From assembly GCF_028069655.1 (NCBI RefSeq), contig NZ_JAMCOS010000001.1, forward strand, positions 3,688,001 to 3,752,000: 64,000 nt of DNA, read 5' to 3'. Position 1 is the first letter of the stretch; every line of letters starts with the position of its first letter. Both the position numbers and the translations under genes were made by a program. Source of the stretch: Acidovorax sp. NCPPB 4044 (GTDB lineage: Bacteria; Pseudomonadota; Gammaproteobacteria; Burkholderiales; Burkholderiaceae_C). This document shows positions 1 through 8,234 of the stretch, piece by piece. The notes below the pieces were generated by a model that was not told the origin of the DNA, made no database searches, and saw only the letters and a program-made list of their open reading frames with translations.

Positions 1-33
1 GCCATGGGCGCCACTGCGAGGCCCATCAAATGA
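1..33 (+). CDS. 3' end of an upstream gene (partial)
   Basis: The reading frame open from position 1 ends at a TGA at 31-33 that overlaps the ATG of the next gene (ATGA at 30-33). Such 4-base overlaps are typical of translationally coupled genes, and the following genes are also tightly packed. Only ten residues are visible, so no function can be given. Confidence 0.3.
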   Translation, partial: AMGATARPIK

Positions 34-203
34 GCGCGCCCATCCAAATATTCGGCCCATACCGCGCCCCTCGCCTGCGCCGTGCACGGCGCGCCCTGCT
101 GCGCGCGTTGCCCGTCCTGGGCTGGCTGCTGGCCCTGATCGTGGCCTACGCGCTGCCCCCCTTCCTTGCCGGCGTGCTGCTGGCGCATGGCCTCGTGCCT
201 TAA
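30..203 (+). CDS. small membrane protein, 57 aa, unknown
   Basis: The gene runs from the ATG in the ATGA overlap at 30 to a TAA at 201-203. The product has a basic, arginine-rich N-terminus (residues about 12-26) followed by a hydrophobic stretch, about residues 28-53, that could span the inner membrane once or as a hairpin. It sits in the compact plus-strand gene group of the mobile element, 16 bases before the next gene. I do not recognise a family. The coupling and the membrane-like pattern make it a plausible real gene. Confidence 0.5.
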   Translation: MSAPIQIFGPYRAPRLRRARRALLRALPVLGWLLALIVAYALPPFLAGVLLAHGLVP

Positions 204-219
204 CCCGAGTCCCCACACC

Positions 220-525
220 ATGGCAACCATCACCATCCACCTCACCGACACGCCCGGCGGCGGCGTCACGGTGCACACCACCGCCGGCCAGCCCATCCCT
301 GGCGCCAGGCTCACGCCAGCGCAGGCGCTGGCCACCGACCTGCTCAACGAGTGCGGCCACCGTGCGAGCGATATGCGCTACTGGCAGGGCCAGGACCAGG
401 CCATGGCCCTGATGCATGAGCTGATCGACCCCGAGGGGTTCGGCCACTCGGTCACCCACGAAGTCCGCCGGCGCGCTTCGCAAGTGCTGGGCCGGCACGC
501 TCAACGCAACGCGGTGGAGGGCTGA
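220..525 (+). CDS. hypothetical protein, 101 aa
   Basis: I chose the ATG at 220, giving a product that begins MATITIHLTD. A longer in-frame start at 166 would overlap the preceding gene. The protein is soluble, starts with a short beta-like segment, and ends in a charged helical region (HEVRRRASQVLG) that might bind nucleic acid or a partner. It ends 3 bases before the ParB-like gene, so the two are probably co-transcribed. No family is recognised; genes of this kind are common passengers of phages and integrative elements. Confidence 0.6.
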   Translation: MATITIHLTDTPGGGVTVHTTAGQPIPGARLTPAQALATDLLNECGHRASDMRYWQGQDQAMALMHELIDPEGFGHSVTHEVRRRASQVLGRHAQRNAVEG

Positions 526-528
526 GCC

Positions 529-3009
529 ATGGCAACCGATCAGCACGACCAAGTTACCGCGCAGATCGCCACCCTGCCGCCGCGCATGGGCATGGTGCGC
601 GTCGATCTCATCGAGGAGAGTCTGACCAATCCTCGAAAGCACTTCGACTCGGCGAAGCTGCAGGAGCTGGCGGACAGCATCGCCGCCACTGGTGTGCACC
701 AGCCCATCCTGCTGCGGCCGCTGCCCGGCAGTCGCGTGGCCGAGACTAGCCTGGAGCCGCTTCCCCCCACAGCAGCCTGGCCGTTGACGCGGAGCAAGCG
801 CGAACTGCGGCCGGTTTACGAACTGGTGGCTGGCGCCCGACGCCTGCGTGCGTGCCGCATGGCCAAAGTGGCCGAGGTGCCAGCCATGATCCGTGACATG
901 ACAGACGCCGAAGCACTGGAGGTTCAGGTTATCGAGAACCTGCAGCGCGAAGACGTCACACCGCTGGAAGAAGCTGAAGGCTACGACGTGCTGATGCGCT
1001 CGGGCGATCTCAACGCCGACCAAGTAGCCGCCAAGATCGGCAAGAGCCGCAGTTACGTGTACGGACGGCTCAAGGTGCTGGACCTGTGCACAACTGGCCG
1101 GCAAGCGTTGCGCGAGGGCAAGATTGACTTCAGCAAAGCGCTGTTAGCCGCTCGCATCCCGCACGAGAAGCTGCAAATTGAGGCCGTCAAATGGATGACG
1201 CGCGAGGGTTGGGACGGTGAACCGCGCAGCTATCGCGAATGCGCGCGGCACGTCCAATCGGAATACATGCTGGAACTCAAGGGCGCGCAATTTCCCATCA
1301 AGGACGCCACCCTGGTACCGGCTGCTGGCGCCTGTACGGAGTGCCGCAAGCGCACCGGCGCCGACCGCGACCTGTTCAGCGACGTTCCGAGTGCAGACGT
1401 GTGTACAGACACCAAATGCTTCCACGCAAAAGCCCAGGCGCACACCGACCGCCTGACGGCTCAGGCCCGAGAGAAAGGGCAAACCGTCATCGCCGGCAAG
1501 GAGGCCGAAGAACTGTTCGGCGGCAACAGCTGGAACGCCAAGATCAAGGGCTATCGCCGCTTGGACGTGGTGGATGACAGCCCGACCAATGAGCCCCTCC
1601 GCAAGATCATCGGCAAGCAGATGAAGGCCGAGGGCATCGTGCCCACCAAGGTGGAAAACCCTCGCAAGCGCGGCGAGCTGATCGATGCACTGCCGAACGA
1701 AGTTGCGCTGCGCCTGCTCAAGGCCGTGGAGGGCCAGGCCCAGGCCGCGCAGCAGGTGACAAAGGAAGCCAAGGCCTTCGCGGACGAGAAGAAAGCCAAG
1801 GCGGAAGCAAAGGCAAAAGCCCAGTATGAACAGGGCTGGCGCACCGAGCTGATGCACAGCGCGTGGGTACGCCTGAGCACTTCGATGGACCGGCCGGGCG
1901 ACTATATCCACGCGTTTGACCTCGATGTTCACCGCTACGTGGCGTTGCGCCAGGTCAAGAGCCTGAGTAGTGACGATGCTCTGGCCGTTGCTGGTGCGCT
2001 GGGCCTGGAACGGGTTGGCGCCCACGCGGCGTTGATCGACTACGCAAAGACCTGTGTCAGCCCGGAATGGCTCCAGTTGCTTTGCATCATGCAGGCGGAT
2101 AGCAGCGCGAACGATCACTCCTATGGTGGGCGCATCGCCAACGAAGGCCTGATGCTGGTCGCCGGCAAAGTGTTCGGAGATGAATTGGCGGACGTGATCA
2201 AGCGGGTGAAGCGAGAAATGGCCGAAAAATTCATCCCGAAACCTGCTGCCCCGCCTGCCGCCTCTACCCCGCCCCCCGCTGCGCAAGCCAGTCCTACGCG
2301 CGCGAAAGACAAGGGCAAAAATCGCCCCGCTGTGCCGGCCGCGGGCGAAGTGCCGAAGACGTCGAAAGCCCATGCAGCTGCGCAGATCGCAGAAGCGCTG
2401 GCCGAGCTGGAGGGCAGTGAACAGGCGCCTGCGGCGCAAGGCGACGATGAGCCGGCTGTCCCTGACGGGCAGCCGGCGGCAACCATCGTGCCCGGCCGCA
2501 GGGAGCCATACGTGGCGCCTGCGGCGCGTGGAAACAAAGCGCAGCCTGTCGCTGACGCGCAGGCTGCGGCCGCGCCCGCTGGCCAGGCAGTTGCAGGCTC
2601 TGAAAACGGAGCGGCAGCAGTCACGATGCACGTCGAAGTCGGCCAGATCGTGCGAGTGAAGGATGGCCTGAAAAGCCCAGGCGGCAAGCTGCGCAAGATC
2701 TGCGGCCGCGTGTGTCTGGTCCAGCACGGCGGCGAATCGCTGGTGCTTCGTTGGGGACCGCGACGGGATGAAATGGCGGTCGATGTTGCCGCCGACGACG
2801 TCGAGCCATACCAAGCCATGCCGAACATCGGCAGCAAGGTCCGCATGCTCATCAACCGCGATATGGCTCGCGAGGCCCTGGTATGGCGCCAGGGCACCAT
2901 CAGGGCCATCAAATCAGACGGCTGGGAAGTCATGTTCTCAGCCCGAGGCAACGGAGTTGCCGACGTCGAGCTGGTGCAGCCGGACGAACTGGAGGTGCTC
3001 GATGTCTGA
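529..3009 (+). CDS. large ParB/RepB/Spo0J-family protein (826 aa)
   Basis: The N-terminal 150 residues form a ParB nuclease-like fold: a conserved NPRKHF stretch near residue 34, a GARRLRA box near 100-107 and ENLQRED near 136-142. A KorB/Spo0J-type helix-turn-helix follows (DQVAAKIGKSRSYVYGRLKVL). About 30 extra residues are inserted before the GARR box. The remainder, some 600 residues, is unlike chromosomal ParB (about 300 aa). It has a cysteine cluster near residues 265-300, a lysine/alanine-rich coiled region, an Ala/Pro-rich linker and a C-terminal part suggesting SH3/KOW-like folds. ParB family members bind DNA and CTP. In a mobile element the role may be partition, replication control or regulation. 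No ParA is visible, so the family call is firm but the function is open. Confidence 0.85.
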   Translation: MATDQHDQVTAQIATLPPRMGMVRVDLIEESLTNPRKHFDSAKLQELADSIAATGVHQPILLRPLPGSRVAETSLEPLPPTAAWPLTRSKRELRPVYELVAGARRLRACRMAKVAEVPAMIRDMTDAEALEVQVIENLQREDVTPLEEAEGYDVLMRSGDLNADQVAAKIGKSRSYVYGRLKVLDLCTTGRQALREGKIDFSKALLAARIPHEKLQIEAVKWMTREGWDGEPRSYRECARHVQSEYMLELKGAQFPIKDATLVPAAGACTECRKRTGADRDLFSDVPSADVCTDTKCFHAKAQAHTDRLTAQAREKGQTVIAGKEAEELFGGNSWNAKIKGYRRLDVVDDSPTNEPLRKIIGKQMKAEGIVPTKVENPRKRGELIDALPNEVALRLLKAVEGQAQAAQQVTKEAKAFADEKKAKAEAKAKAQYEQGWRTELMHSAWVRLSTSMDRPGDYIHAFDLDVHRYVALRQVKSLSSDDALAVAGALGLERVGAHAALIDYAKTCVSPEWLQLLCIMQADSSANDHSYGGRIANEGLMLVAGKVFGDELADVIKRVKREMAEKFIPKPAAPPAASTPPPAAQASPTRAKDKGKNRPAVPAAGEVPKTSKAHAAAQIAEALAELEGSEQAPAAQGDDEPAVPDGQPAATIVPGRREPYVAPAARGNKAQPVADAQAAAAPAGQAVAGSENGAAAVTMHVEVGQIVRVKDGLKSPGGKLRKICGRVCLVQHGGESLVLRWGPRRDEMAVDVAADDVEPYQAMPNIGSKVRMLINRDMAREALVWRQGTIRAIKSDGWEVMFSARGNGVADVELVQPDELEVLDV

Positions 3010-3229
3010 AGCCTGCCTTCAGCACTCCCCCTGGCACGCCGCCGATGCGGCCTACCAGGCGCACCACTTCCGCTGCCCGCACTGCATAGCCGCTGGCGCT
3101 ACGCAAGGCGAGCGCGCTCGCTGCGTGGTCGGCCAAGCTCTTTGGACTGCATACGTCGATGCAGGCCTTCCACCCCTTCAGCAACCCAAAGGAGCGACCA
3201 AATGCGGCTCTACCTCAGCGGTCCAATGA
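3002..3229 (+). CDS. small cysteine/histidine protein, 75 aa
   Basis: The ATG at 3002 overlaps the stop of the ParB-like gene (8 bases shared), which points to translational coupling. The product contains CPHC near residues 26-29 plus further His and Cys residues, a pattern that could bind one zinc ion. It ends inside the following DUF4406 gene. No family is recognised. The overlap on both sides argues for a real gene in the element, but its short length leaves doubt. Confidence 0.5.
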   Translation: MSEACLQHSPWHAADAAYQAHHFRCPHCIAAGATQGERARCVVGQALWTAYVDAGLPPLQQPKGATKCGSTSAVQ

Positions 3230-3528
3230 CCGGCCTGCCCGACTGGAGCTATCCAGCTTTCAATGCAGCTGCGGTGGACCTGCGTGCTGCTGGCTATGAC
3301 GTCACCAATCCAGTGGACAAGGACGTGCCCACTTCCGCTCCCTGGCTGGTGCACATGCGTGCAGACATCAAGCTCATGATGGATTGCGATGGCTTGGCCA
3401 TCCTTCCGGGCTGGCAGGCCTCACGCGGTGCCTGCGCCGAGATCAACCTGGCGCACAGCCTGGGCCTGCCCGTGCATGGCCTGGTCGTCTGGCTGGCCCT
3501 GGCCAAACCGTCCAAGGAAATCGCATGA
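3202..3528 (+). CDS. DUF4406-domain protein
   Basis: The ATG at 3202 is preceded by GGAG at 3191-3194. The 108-residue product begins MRLYLSGPMTGLPDWSYPAF, the signature opening of DUF4406 proteins, whose fold resembles nucleoside 2-deoxyribosyltransferases and related Rossmann-like enzymes. A later segment (GLAILPGWQASRGACAEINLA) matches the family's conserved second half. Such proteins are frequent in phages and integrative elements; a nucleotide-related activity is suspected but unproven. It overlaps the genes on both sides and ends in an ATGA overlap with the next gene. Confidence 0.8.
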   Translation: MRLYLSGPMTGLPDWSYPAFNAAAVDLRAAGYDVTNPVDKDVPTSAPWLVHMRADIKLMMDCDGLAILPGWQASRGACAEINLAHSLGLPVHGLVVWLALAKPSKEIA

Positions 3529-4022
3529 CCCACGGCCGCAAACCCCGCAAGCCACGCCCGATCAACGCCAACGCCTTAAAGACCGCGCTGTACCGCGCCA
3601 CCTGTCTCACCGAAGACGAGATCCGCGAAACCATCGCCCCGGCTCGCCGGTGCTTCGACCGCATGCGCGAAGGCGTTGCCACCGAAGACCAGCACACGGT
3701 GCTGCACACGTGCATGCAGATAGCTCTGGCCATAGAGGCCAGCGGCATCGTGCGCGGGCTGCGGGAGCACCTGGACAGCGCCATGGCGGCGCTGGGAACC
3801 ATCCACGCCCGTGCAATGACCACCGGCACCTGGCGGCCCACGTCGCTCTACTTCCACGAGCTGGATGCGCTGCGCGACGCAGTGGATCTGCACTACCACC
3901 AGCTGCGGCTGCTGAGCGCGGGCGAGCTGCAGGCCATCACGGCAAAGCTCATCGCCCGCACCCATTCCGCCGGCGGCATGGTCATGCGCGCCAACGCACA
4001 AACCCTGGGCCTTGCGGCCTGA
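3525..4022 (+). CDS. hypothetical mobile-element protein, 165 aa
   Basis: The ATG at 3525 overlaps the stop of the DUF4406 gene (ATGA). The product begins with a very basic tail (MTHGRKPRKPR) and is otherwise predicted to be mostly helical, with no signal peptide or membrane segment. The helical body and basic N-terminus would suit a DNA-associated accessory protein, but I recognise no family. It is 19 bases upstream of the excisionase-like gene and likely in the same transcript. Confidence 0.7.
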   Translation: MTHGRKPRKPRPINANALKTALYRATCLTEDEIRETIAPARRCFDRMREGVATEDQHTVLHTCMQIALAIEASGIVRGLREHLDSAMAALGTIHARAMTTGTWRPTSLYFHELDALRDAVDLHYHQLRLLSAGELQAITAKLIARTHSAGGMVMRANAQTLGLAA

Positions 4023-4041
4023 CAGGAGACGGAGAAGAATC

Positions 4042-4305
4042 ATGAGCCTGCTGGCCCAAATGGTACTGATCGAAAAACACGGCTTGCGGGTGGATCTTGA
4101 CCAGCTCGCCACCGTGCTCGACACCACGCCGCCAAACCTGCGCCGCAAGATCAGCGACGGATCATTCGAGATCCCCACCTACCTCGATGGCGGCAAGCGC
4201 TGGGCGGACACTAGGGACGTGGCGGACTATCTCGACCGCCGGCGGCAGGAGGCCCGCCTGGCCCATGGTGCAAGTCCTCGGGCCGCAGCTGCGCATAGCG
4301 CTTGA
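4042..4305 (+). CDS. excisionase-like / helix-turn-helix protein, 87 aa
   Basis: I chose the ATG at 4042, preceded by GGAGACGGAG at 4024-4033. The product has a probable winged-helix region (residues about 18-70) with the pattern of small excisionases and AlpA-type regulators, including QLATVLDTTPPNLRRKI and a later TYLDGGKRWADTRDVADYL. Its 3' end overlaps the convergent integrase gene by 95 bases. The small size, DNA-binding pattern and position beside an integrase suggest a directionality factor for excision. That role is inferred; a transcription regulator is equally possible. Confidence 0.6.
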   Translation: MSLLAQMVLIEKHGLRVDLDQLATVLDTTPPNLRRKISDGSFEIPTYLDGGKRWADTRDVADYLDRRRQEARLAHGASPRAAAAHSA

Positions 4306-5284
4306 GATTGTTCCAGCTCTTGTGCCCGCTGACGAGCGCGACCCGGGGGATGTCAAAGCCCTGCTCGAACAGGCGTGAGATGCCCTCGTGGCGCAGATCG
4401 TGGAAATGCAAGTCAGGGATGCCCAGCGCCACGCAGGCCTCTTTGAAATACTTGCTCATCGTTTGTTCGTGGATGGGGAAAATGCGCGCCTCTCCAGCCA
4501 CCTTCGGCTGGGCCTGCACCAGATCCCACGATCCATTAAGCAGCGGCACCCACTGATCATTGCCAGACGTGCGCCGTGGATCTTTGCGGTCGGTCACCAG
4601 TGCCAGGCGCTTCACACTGTCCAGCCCGTCCCACGTCAGGCGCATGATCTCCGCCCGGCGCATGGCTGTTGCCACGGCAAACCGAACGACGTCGGCATAA
4701 AGTTGGCCGCGGTGCGTCTCCAGCCAATCCAGCAGCCTCATCAGCTCGTCCTCGCAGGGCCGACGCTCACGCTTGCCGCCGCCTCCGATGAGCCCCATGT
4801 GCTTGAGCAACGGCCGCGCCTGGCCCACCACGTCGGGCAGCGTGATCTTCATGTGAACGCCTGCCAGGCGCAGCACCGTGCCCAGCTTCGATACGTCCAT
4901 GTTGACTGTATACGGCCCGGCGCCATCCTCGTCTCGACGTGCCTCGGCGTAGGCCACTAAGTCAGCCGGCGCCAAGCGCGACGCATCGAGCGCGCCAAGG
5001 TAGCGTGCGAGGGTCTTGAGCACGTAGTGCTCGTTCGACGTGTCAGCTACCGGCCGGGACTTTTCTCGCAGCTTGCGATACGTATCGATCAAGTCAGAGA
5101 CCAGCACGACGCGGCCATGCACCGTCGCAGGCGCCAACGTGCGCCCTCGGTCTATGTCCGCCTCGATGCCACGCGCCCAAGCCTGCGCCTGGGCCTTGTT
5201 CGCGAAGGTCTGACAGTAAGATGGATGCCCTTTGCGGCGGATCAGTGCCCTCCACTTACCCCCGACTTGGATGATGCTGGCCAT
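4211..5284 (-). CDS. tyrosine recombinase / site-specific integrase
   Basis: The 357-residue product has an N-terminal arm-binding region, a SAM-like core-binding domain (about 55-150) and a catalytic domain. Active-site residues are in place: Arg209 (AMRRAEIMRL), Lys234 (TDRKDPRR), His295 and Arg298 (HDLRHEG), His321 (GHKSWNN) and nucleophile Tyr330. It would catalyse integration and excision of the element formed by the plus-strand genes to its left. The gene starts 111 bases from tRNA-Arg and its upstream region carries repeated TGATAC half-sites. The C-terminal tail (GGPPAAGGRDSPP) goes past the usual end and is the part overlapped by the convergent excisionase-like gene. Confidence 0.93.
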   Translation of the reverse strand: MASIIQVGGKWRALIRRKGHPSYCQTFANKAQAQAWARGIEADIDRGRTLAPATVHGRVVLVSDLIDTYRKLREKSRPVADTSNEHYVLKTLARYLGALDASRLAPADLVAYAEARRDEDGAGPYTVNMDVSKLGTVLRLAGVHMKITLPDVVGQARPLLKHMGLIGGGGKRERRPCEDELMRLLDWLETHRGQLYADVVRFAVATAMRRAEIMRLTWDGLDSVKRLALVTDRKDPRRTSGNDQWVPLLNGSWDLVQAQPKVAGEARIFPIHEQTMSKYFKEACVALGIPDLHFHDLRHEGISRLFEQGFDIPRVALVSGHKSWNNLKRYAQLRPEDLHHGPGGPPAAGGRDSPPRP

Positions 5285-5290
5285 GTGCAG

Positions 5291-5337
5291 TGATACGTAT
5301 CGATTGTGGTATCAGTGAGAGAATAATTCATTGATAC
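5291..5337. promoter_or_regulatory. repeated TGATAC half-sites upstream of the integrase
   Basis: The half-site TGATAC or its reverse GTATCA occurs at 5291-5296, 5309-5314 and 5332-5337. A GTATC at 5297-5301 makes a GATACGTATC palindrome at 5292-5301. The cluster begins 7 bases upstream of the integrase start. It could be an operator for the integrase promoter or arm-type sites for integrase or excisionase. Which of these applies cannot be told from sequence. Confidence 0.45.
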
Positions 5338-5394
5338 ACCAGAGTACAGCAGCACTATAGAAACACCATCTAAGCAGGATAGAATCCGCCCCAG

Positions 5395-5469
5395 CTCCTC
5401 GTAGTTCAATGGATAGAACGAGTGCCTCCTAAGCGCTAGATACAGGTTCGATTCCTGTCGAGGGGACCA
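5395..5469 (+). tRNA. tRNA-Arg (anticodon CCU)
   Basis: A full cloverleaf can be drawn. The acceptor stem CTCCTCG (5395-5401) pairs with CGAGGGG (5459-5465), including one G-U pair. The anticodon stem AGTGC/GCGCT encloses the loop CTCCTAA with anticodon CCT. The T arm is ACAGG-TTCGATT-CCTGT. The encoded 3' end is A followed by CCA (5467-5469). It decodes AGG. A possible -10 element (TAGAAT) lies at 5380-5385. The mobile element lies on the 5' side of the tRNA, which is unusual for integration into a tRNA 3' end. Confidence 0.95.
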
Positions 5470-5528
5470 GGGCTGGCTTTGCGCCGCCCCCAACCACCGC
5501 CCAGAAGATTTCTCCCCCTCGCGCGAAC

Positions 5529-6992
5529 TCACCGCGGAGCGGGGAATGTGTCTGCAGCCCTGACGTTGCGCTGGCCAGGTCCCGCCGCATCGGTGGGCTG
5601 CAATCCGAAACCCACCTCCATCCGCAGGCCCACGTCGCCCCGCCGGGCCTCGATGGTCCAGCCGTGGTTCCTGGCGATCTCCGTGCAGATGGACAGACCC
5701 AGCCCGGCGCCGATATCGCGGCGCGCTTCTCCCCGCCAGAAGCGCTCGAACAGTCGATCCAGTTCGGAAGACGCAACCCCCGGGCCTTCATCGGTCACGG
5801 TGAAGCCGTCGTGCCCCATGTGCACGGCCACGGTCCCTCCGGGCGGACTGTGCTGCATGGCGTTCTCGAGCAGGTTCTTCATCAACGTGAAGAGCGCGCC
5901 ACGGTCCGCCCGCCATCGCAAGGGGCCGGCGGGTGGCAAGGCTCCGTCCTCCCGGTGCTCGGCGGTCGCCACGATCTGGACACCGTGCAATTGCGCGGCC
6001 CGCTCCATGTAGCTGCAGACCTCGGCCACCGCGGTGAGCGGCTCCACCGCCTCCATGGCGTAGTTGCGGGCCTCGCTCGCCTCTGCCAGATGGAGGAGCT
6101 GCTGGACCTGCCTGCCCATGCGGTCGATGTCCTCCAGCAGGTTCGGGTTGCGGGCCTCGGGCGGGTCCTGCTCGATCTCGGCCCGCATGAGTGCGAGCGG
6201 GGTCTTGAGCTCATGGGCGGCATTCGCGAGGAACTCCTGCTGGGCCTGGTACCCCGTCTGGAGCCTGTTCAGGGCGTCGTTGAAAGCGTCGATCAGCGGC
6301 TTGATCTCGACGGGCAGGTCGTCCCCCGCGAGGCGGGCATCCAGCGACTGCGGCGTGATGCGCCGCGCGTGCCGTGCAGCGACGCTGAGGGGACGAAGCA
6401 TGCGCTGCAGCGTGAGGTGCGTGGCCACCAGGAACACCGCGAGGAAGGTCAGCCCGACCGCGAGCATCCCCTGGAACAGCGCGGGCTGCGAGAACGTCTC
6501 GCGCATCTGGACCATGAGCCGGTCGCTGGCCGCGAAGTACACGTACCACCGTGGCCCGCCCCGCAGGATCTCGGACGCGGCCCCATGCATGGCGACCCCG
6601 TTTCGCTCGAAGGCGAAAGAGCGTGTTCCGCGGCCCAGGTCGCCTTCCCCATGGAACACCGTGGCGTCTCCAGGAACCGGGGAGAAGACGACACGGCCTT
6701 GCGCATCGATGATGCGGATCTGGGCCTCGTCGCCGAAGGTGGTCAGGAGCCAGCGTTCGATTTTCGTTTCGTCGAAGCCCGTGGGACGCCCTTGTGGATC
6801 GAACAGGACACGGCGGGCCAGGGCTTCTGCGGCGTCTCCGGTCGCATGCCGGAGCATGAACCGATGGAACGGCTCGGCCAGCACCATCGTGGTCGCGCCG
6901 ACCAGCACGACGCTGAGCGACATGCCCAAGGCGTAGATGACCAAGAGCCTCGCCCTGAGGCTATGGGGCCAACGGAGGGCCTTGGAGCGCAT
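5529..6992 (-). CDS. sensor histidine kinase (two-component)
   Basis: I chose the ATG at 6992 (MRSKALRWPHSLRARL), which overlaps the regulator gene by 32 bases. The 487-residue protein has a first membrane helix (about 15-40), a periplasmic sensor region of roughly 130 residues, a second helix near 180-200, a HAMP linker, a dimerisation box with the phospho-accepting His (NAAHELKTPLALMRAE) and an ATPase domain with N (LLENAMQHSP), G1 (DEGPGV) and G2 (GAGLGLSI) boxes. It belongs to the QseC/PmrB-like group of EnvZ-type kinases and would phosphorylate the adjacent regulator. The ligand is unknown; the nearby MipA gene suggests an envelope or metal/antimicrobial signal. Confidence 0.9.
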   Translation of the reverse strand: MRSKALRWPHSLRARLLVIYALGMSLSVVLVGATTMVLAEPFHRFMLRHATGDAAEALARRVLFDPQGRPTGFDETKIERWLLTTFGDEAQIRIIDAQGRVVFSPVPGDATVFHGEGDLGRGTRSFAFERNGVAMHGAASEILRGGPRWYVYFAASDRLMVQMRETFSQPALFQGMLAVGLTFLAVFLVATHLTLQRMLRPLSVAARHARRITPQSLDARLAGDDLPVEIKPLIDAFNDALNRLQTGYQAQQEFLANAAHELKTPLALMRAEIEQDPPEARNPNLLEDIDRMGRQVQQLLHLAEASEARNYAMEAVEPLTAVAEVCSYMERAAQLHGVQIVATAEHREDGALPPAGPLRWRADRGALFTLMKNLLENAMQHSPPGGTVAVHMGHDGFTVTDEGPGVASSELDRLFERFWRGEARRDIGAGLGLSICTEIARNHGWTIEARRGDVGLRMEVGFGLQPTDAAGPGQRNVRAADTFPAPR

Positions 6993-7647
6993 AGCCTTGT
7001 CCTCGTACGTTGACGATCCGCACCTTCGACCCGGAAGTCGCCATCTTCTTGCGCAACCGGTGCAGGGCAACGTCCAGCGCATTCGGCGTGACGCTATCGG
7101 ACATGCCCCAGGCCGCATTCTCCAGAGCAGCGCGGCGCACCGTCTGCTCCCCCTTGCGCGCCAGGGTCAACATGATCTGAAGCTCCGCGGGAGGCAGCGG
7201 AACCGAAACGCCCGCGCACACCAGGGCGCTGCGCGCGCTGCTGATGACCAGGTCGCAGAAAGCGGGGTCGATGTCCCGGACGATCGGTGGCCGGCGCAGG
7301 AGCGCCCGGATCCGCGCGACAAGCTCTTCCATCGGGAACGGCTTGGTCAGGTAGTCATCCGCACCGCCGTCAAGGCCTGCGATGCGGTCATGGAGTGCGT
7401 CCTTGGCGGTGAGGATGAGGCACGGCGTCGCGCAGCCCTCGGCCCGCAGGTCCCGGATCATCTGCAGGCCGTCACCGTCGGGCAGGCCGCGGTCGGCCAC
7501 GATGGCGGCGTAATCGATGTTCCTGATCCCTGCCAGGGCGGCCTGGATGGTGTGGAACACGTCGGCCTCGATGCCGGCGGCAGCCAGCGTCCGGCGCACG
7601 AGTTCGGCCAGCCGCTGGTGGTCTTCAATGAGTGCGATACGGTTCAT
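6961..7647 (-). CDS. OmpR/PhoB-type response regulator
   Basis: I chose the ATG at 7647 (MNRIALIEDHQRL) because it opens the receiver domain directly. The 228-residue protein has acidic-pocket residues near 8-9, phospho-acceptor Asp52 (VADRGLPDGDG), the Thr of LILTAKD and the Lys of LTKPF, then a winged-helix output domain ending in VRIVNVRGQGYALQG. It lies upstream of, and overlaps, its cognate kinase on the minus strand. The direct repeat in front of the mipA-like gene (9098-9113) has the 11-bp period expected for a dimer of this family and is its most likely target. Confidence 0.92.
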   Translation of the reverse strand: MNRIALIEDHQRLAELVRRTLAAAGIEADVFHTIQAALAGIRNIDYAAIVADRGLPDGDGLQMIRDLRAEGCATPCLILTAKDALHDRIAGLDGGADDYLTKPFPMEELVARIRALLRRPPIVRDIDPAFCDLVISSARSALVCAGVSVPLPPAELQIMLTLARKGEQTVRRAALENAAWGMSDSVTPNALDVALHRLRKKMATSGSKVRIVNVRGQGYALQGPPLAP

Positions 7648-7786
7648 CGGGAGCGGAGGACGGGGGCCGGGACGACCCGGCAGCGCCATGTGCAAGCACG
7701 GAGAGGGCACACAGCGAGAGCAAGTCCCACTGGGTGGAGATGGTACCGGCCACGCCCCTGCCCGCGGCGGCGCCTCGCTTCGGCGG

Positions 7787-8098
7787 CCGGCCGTGCTGGA
7801 CCTCGGCCAGACGGCGTGGGTCGGCGGTGCACCGCGAGACATGGGCCAGACCGTGGTCCTCCGGATCGTTCGCGCAGGCCTCACCGATGAAGTCCTGCCA
7901 GACACGCTGGTAGCGCGCGTGCTGCAGGAGCCTCGCGGCGAAGGAAACGCCATGGCCGCGCGCCGCGACCACCGCGGCGAGGCCATTGATGTGCGCCCGC
8001 AGGTGGCGCGCCGGGCCTTCGGGTTCCCTTGCGATGGCGTCCAGCAGCGCCTGCCGGTAGGCACGCAGCAGCTTCTCGAAGACTCCGTCGAGCCGGCG
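7787..8098 (-). pseudogene. remnant of a TetR-family regulator (C-terminal part only)
   Basis: The 587 bases between the response regulator and the mipA-like gene hold no intact gene. One minus-strand frame encodes a stretch (LDGVFEKLLRAYRQALLDA at the start, LAEVQHGR at the end) resembling the ligand-binding half of TetR-family repressors. The N-terminal helix-turn-helix is absent, the sequence upstream does not match, and near the end the expected residues are interrupted (CTADPRR in place of a typical hydrophobic loop), consistent with frameshifts. I read this as a decayed repressor, perhaps once controlling mipA. The match is by eye and is uncertain. Confidence 0.4.
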
Positions 8099-8234
8099 CT
8101 GGCGATGCAGCGGCAGACGGGCAGATGCCCTGCACTTCGCGCTGGTCGGAAGAGGAGCACCGACAGGCCCGGCCTGGTGCCCGCGCCAGGAAGGTGGCAG
8201 GGGATGCGCTCCGCCGGGGTGGTCCCTCCGCATG

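Noticed and set aside
1144..2814. 556-residue minus-strand frame inside the ParB-like gene
   Set aside because: Antisense shadow; no recognisable motif and it opposes a well-supported gene.
5429..5442. CTAAG in tRNA-Arg as a regulator half-site
   Set aside because: It is the anticodon loop and stem, a single copy with no partner 11 bases away.
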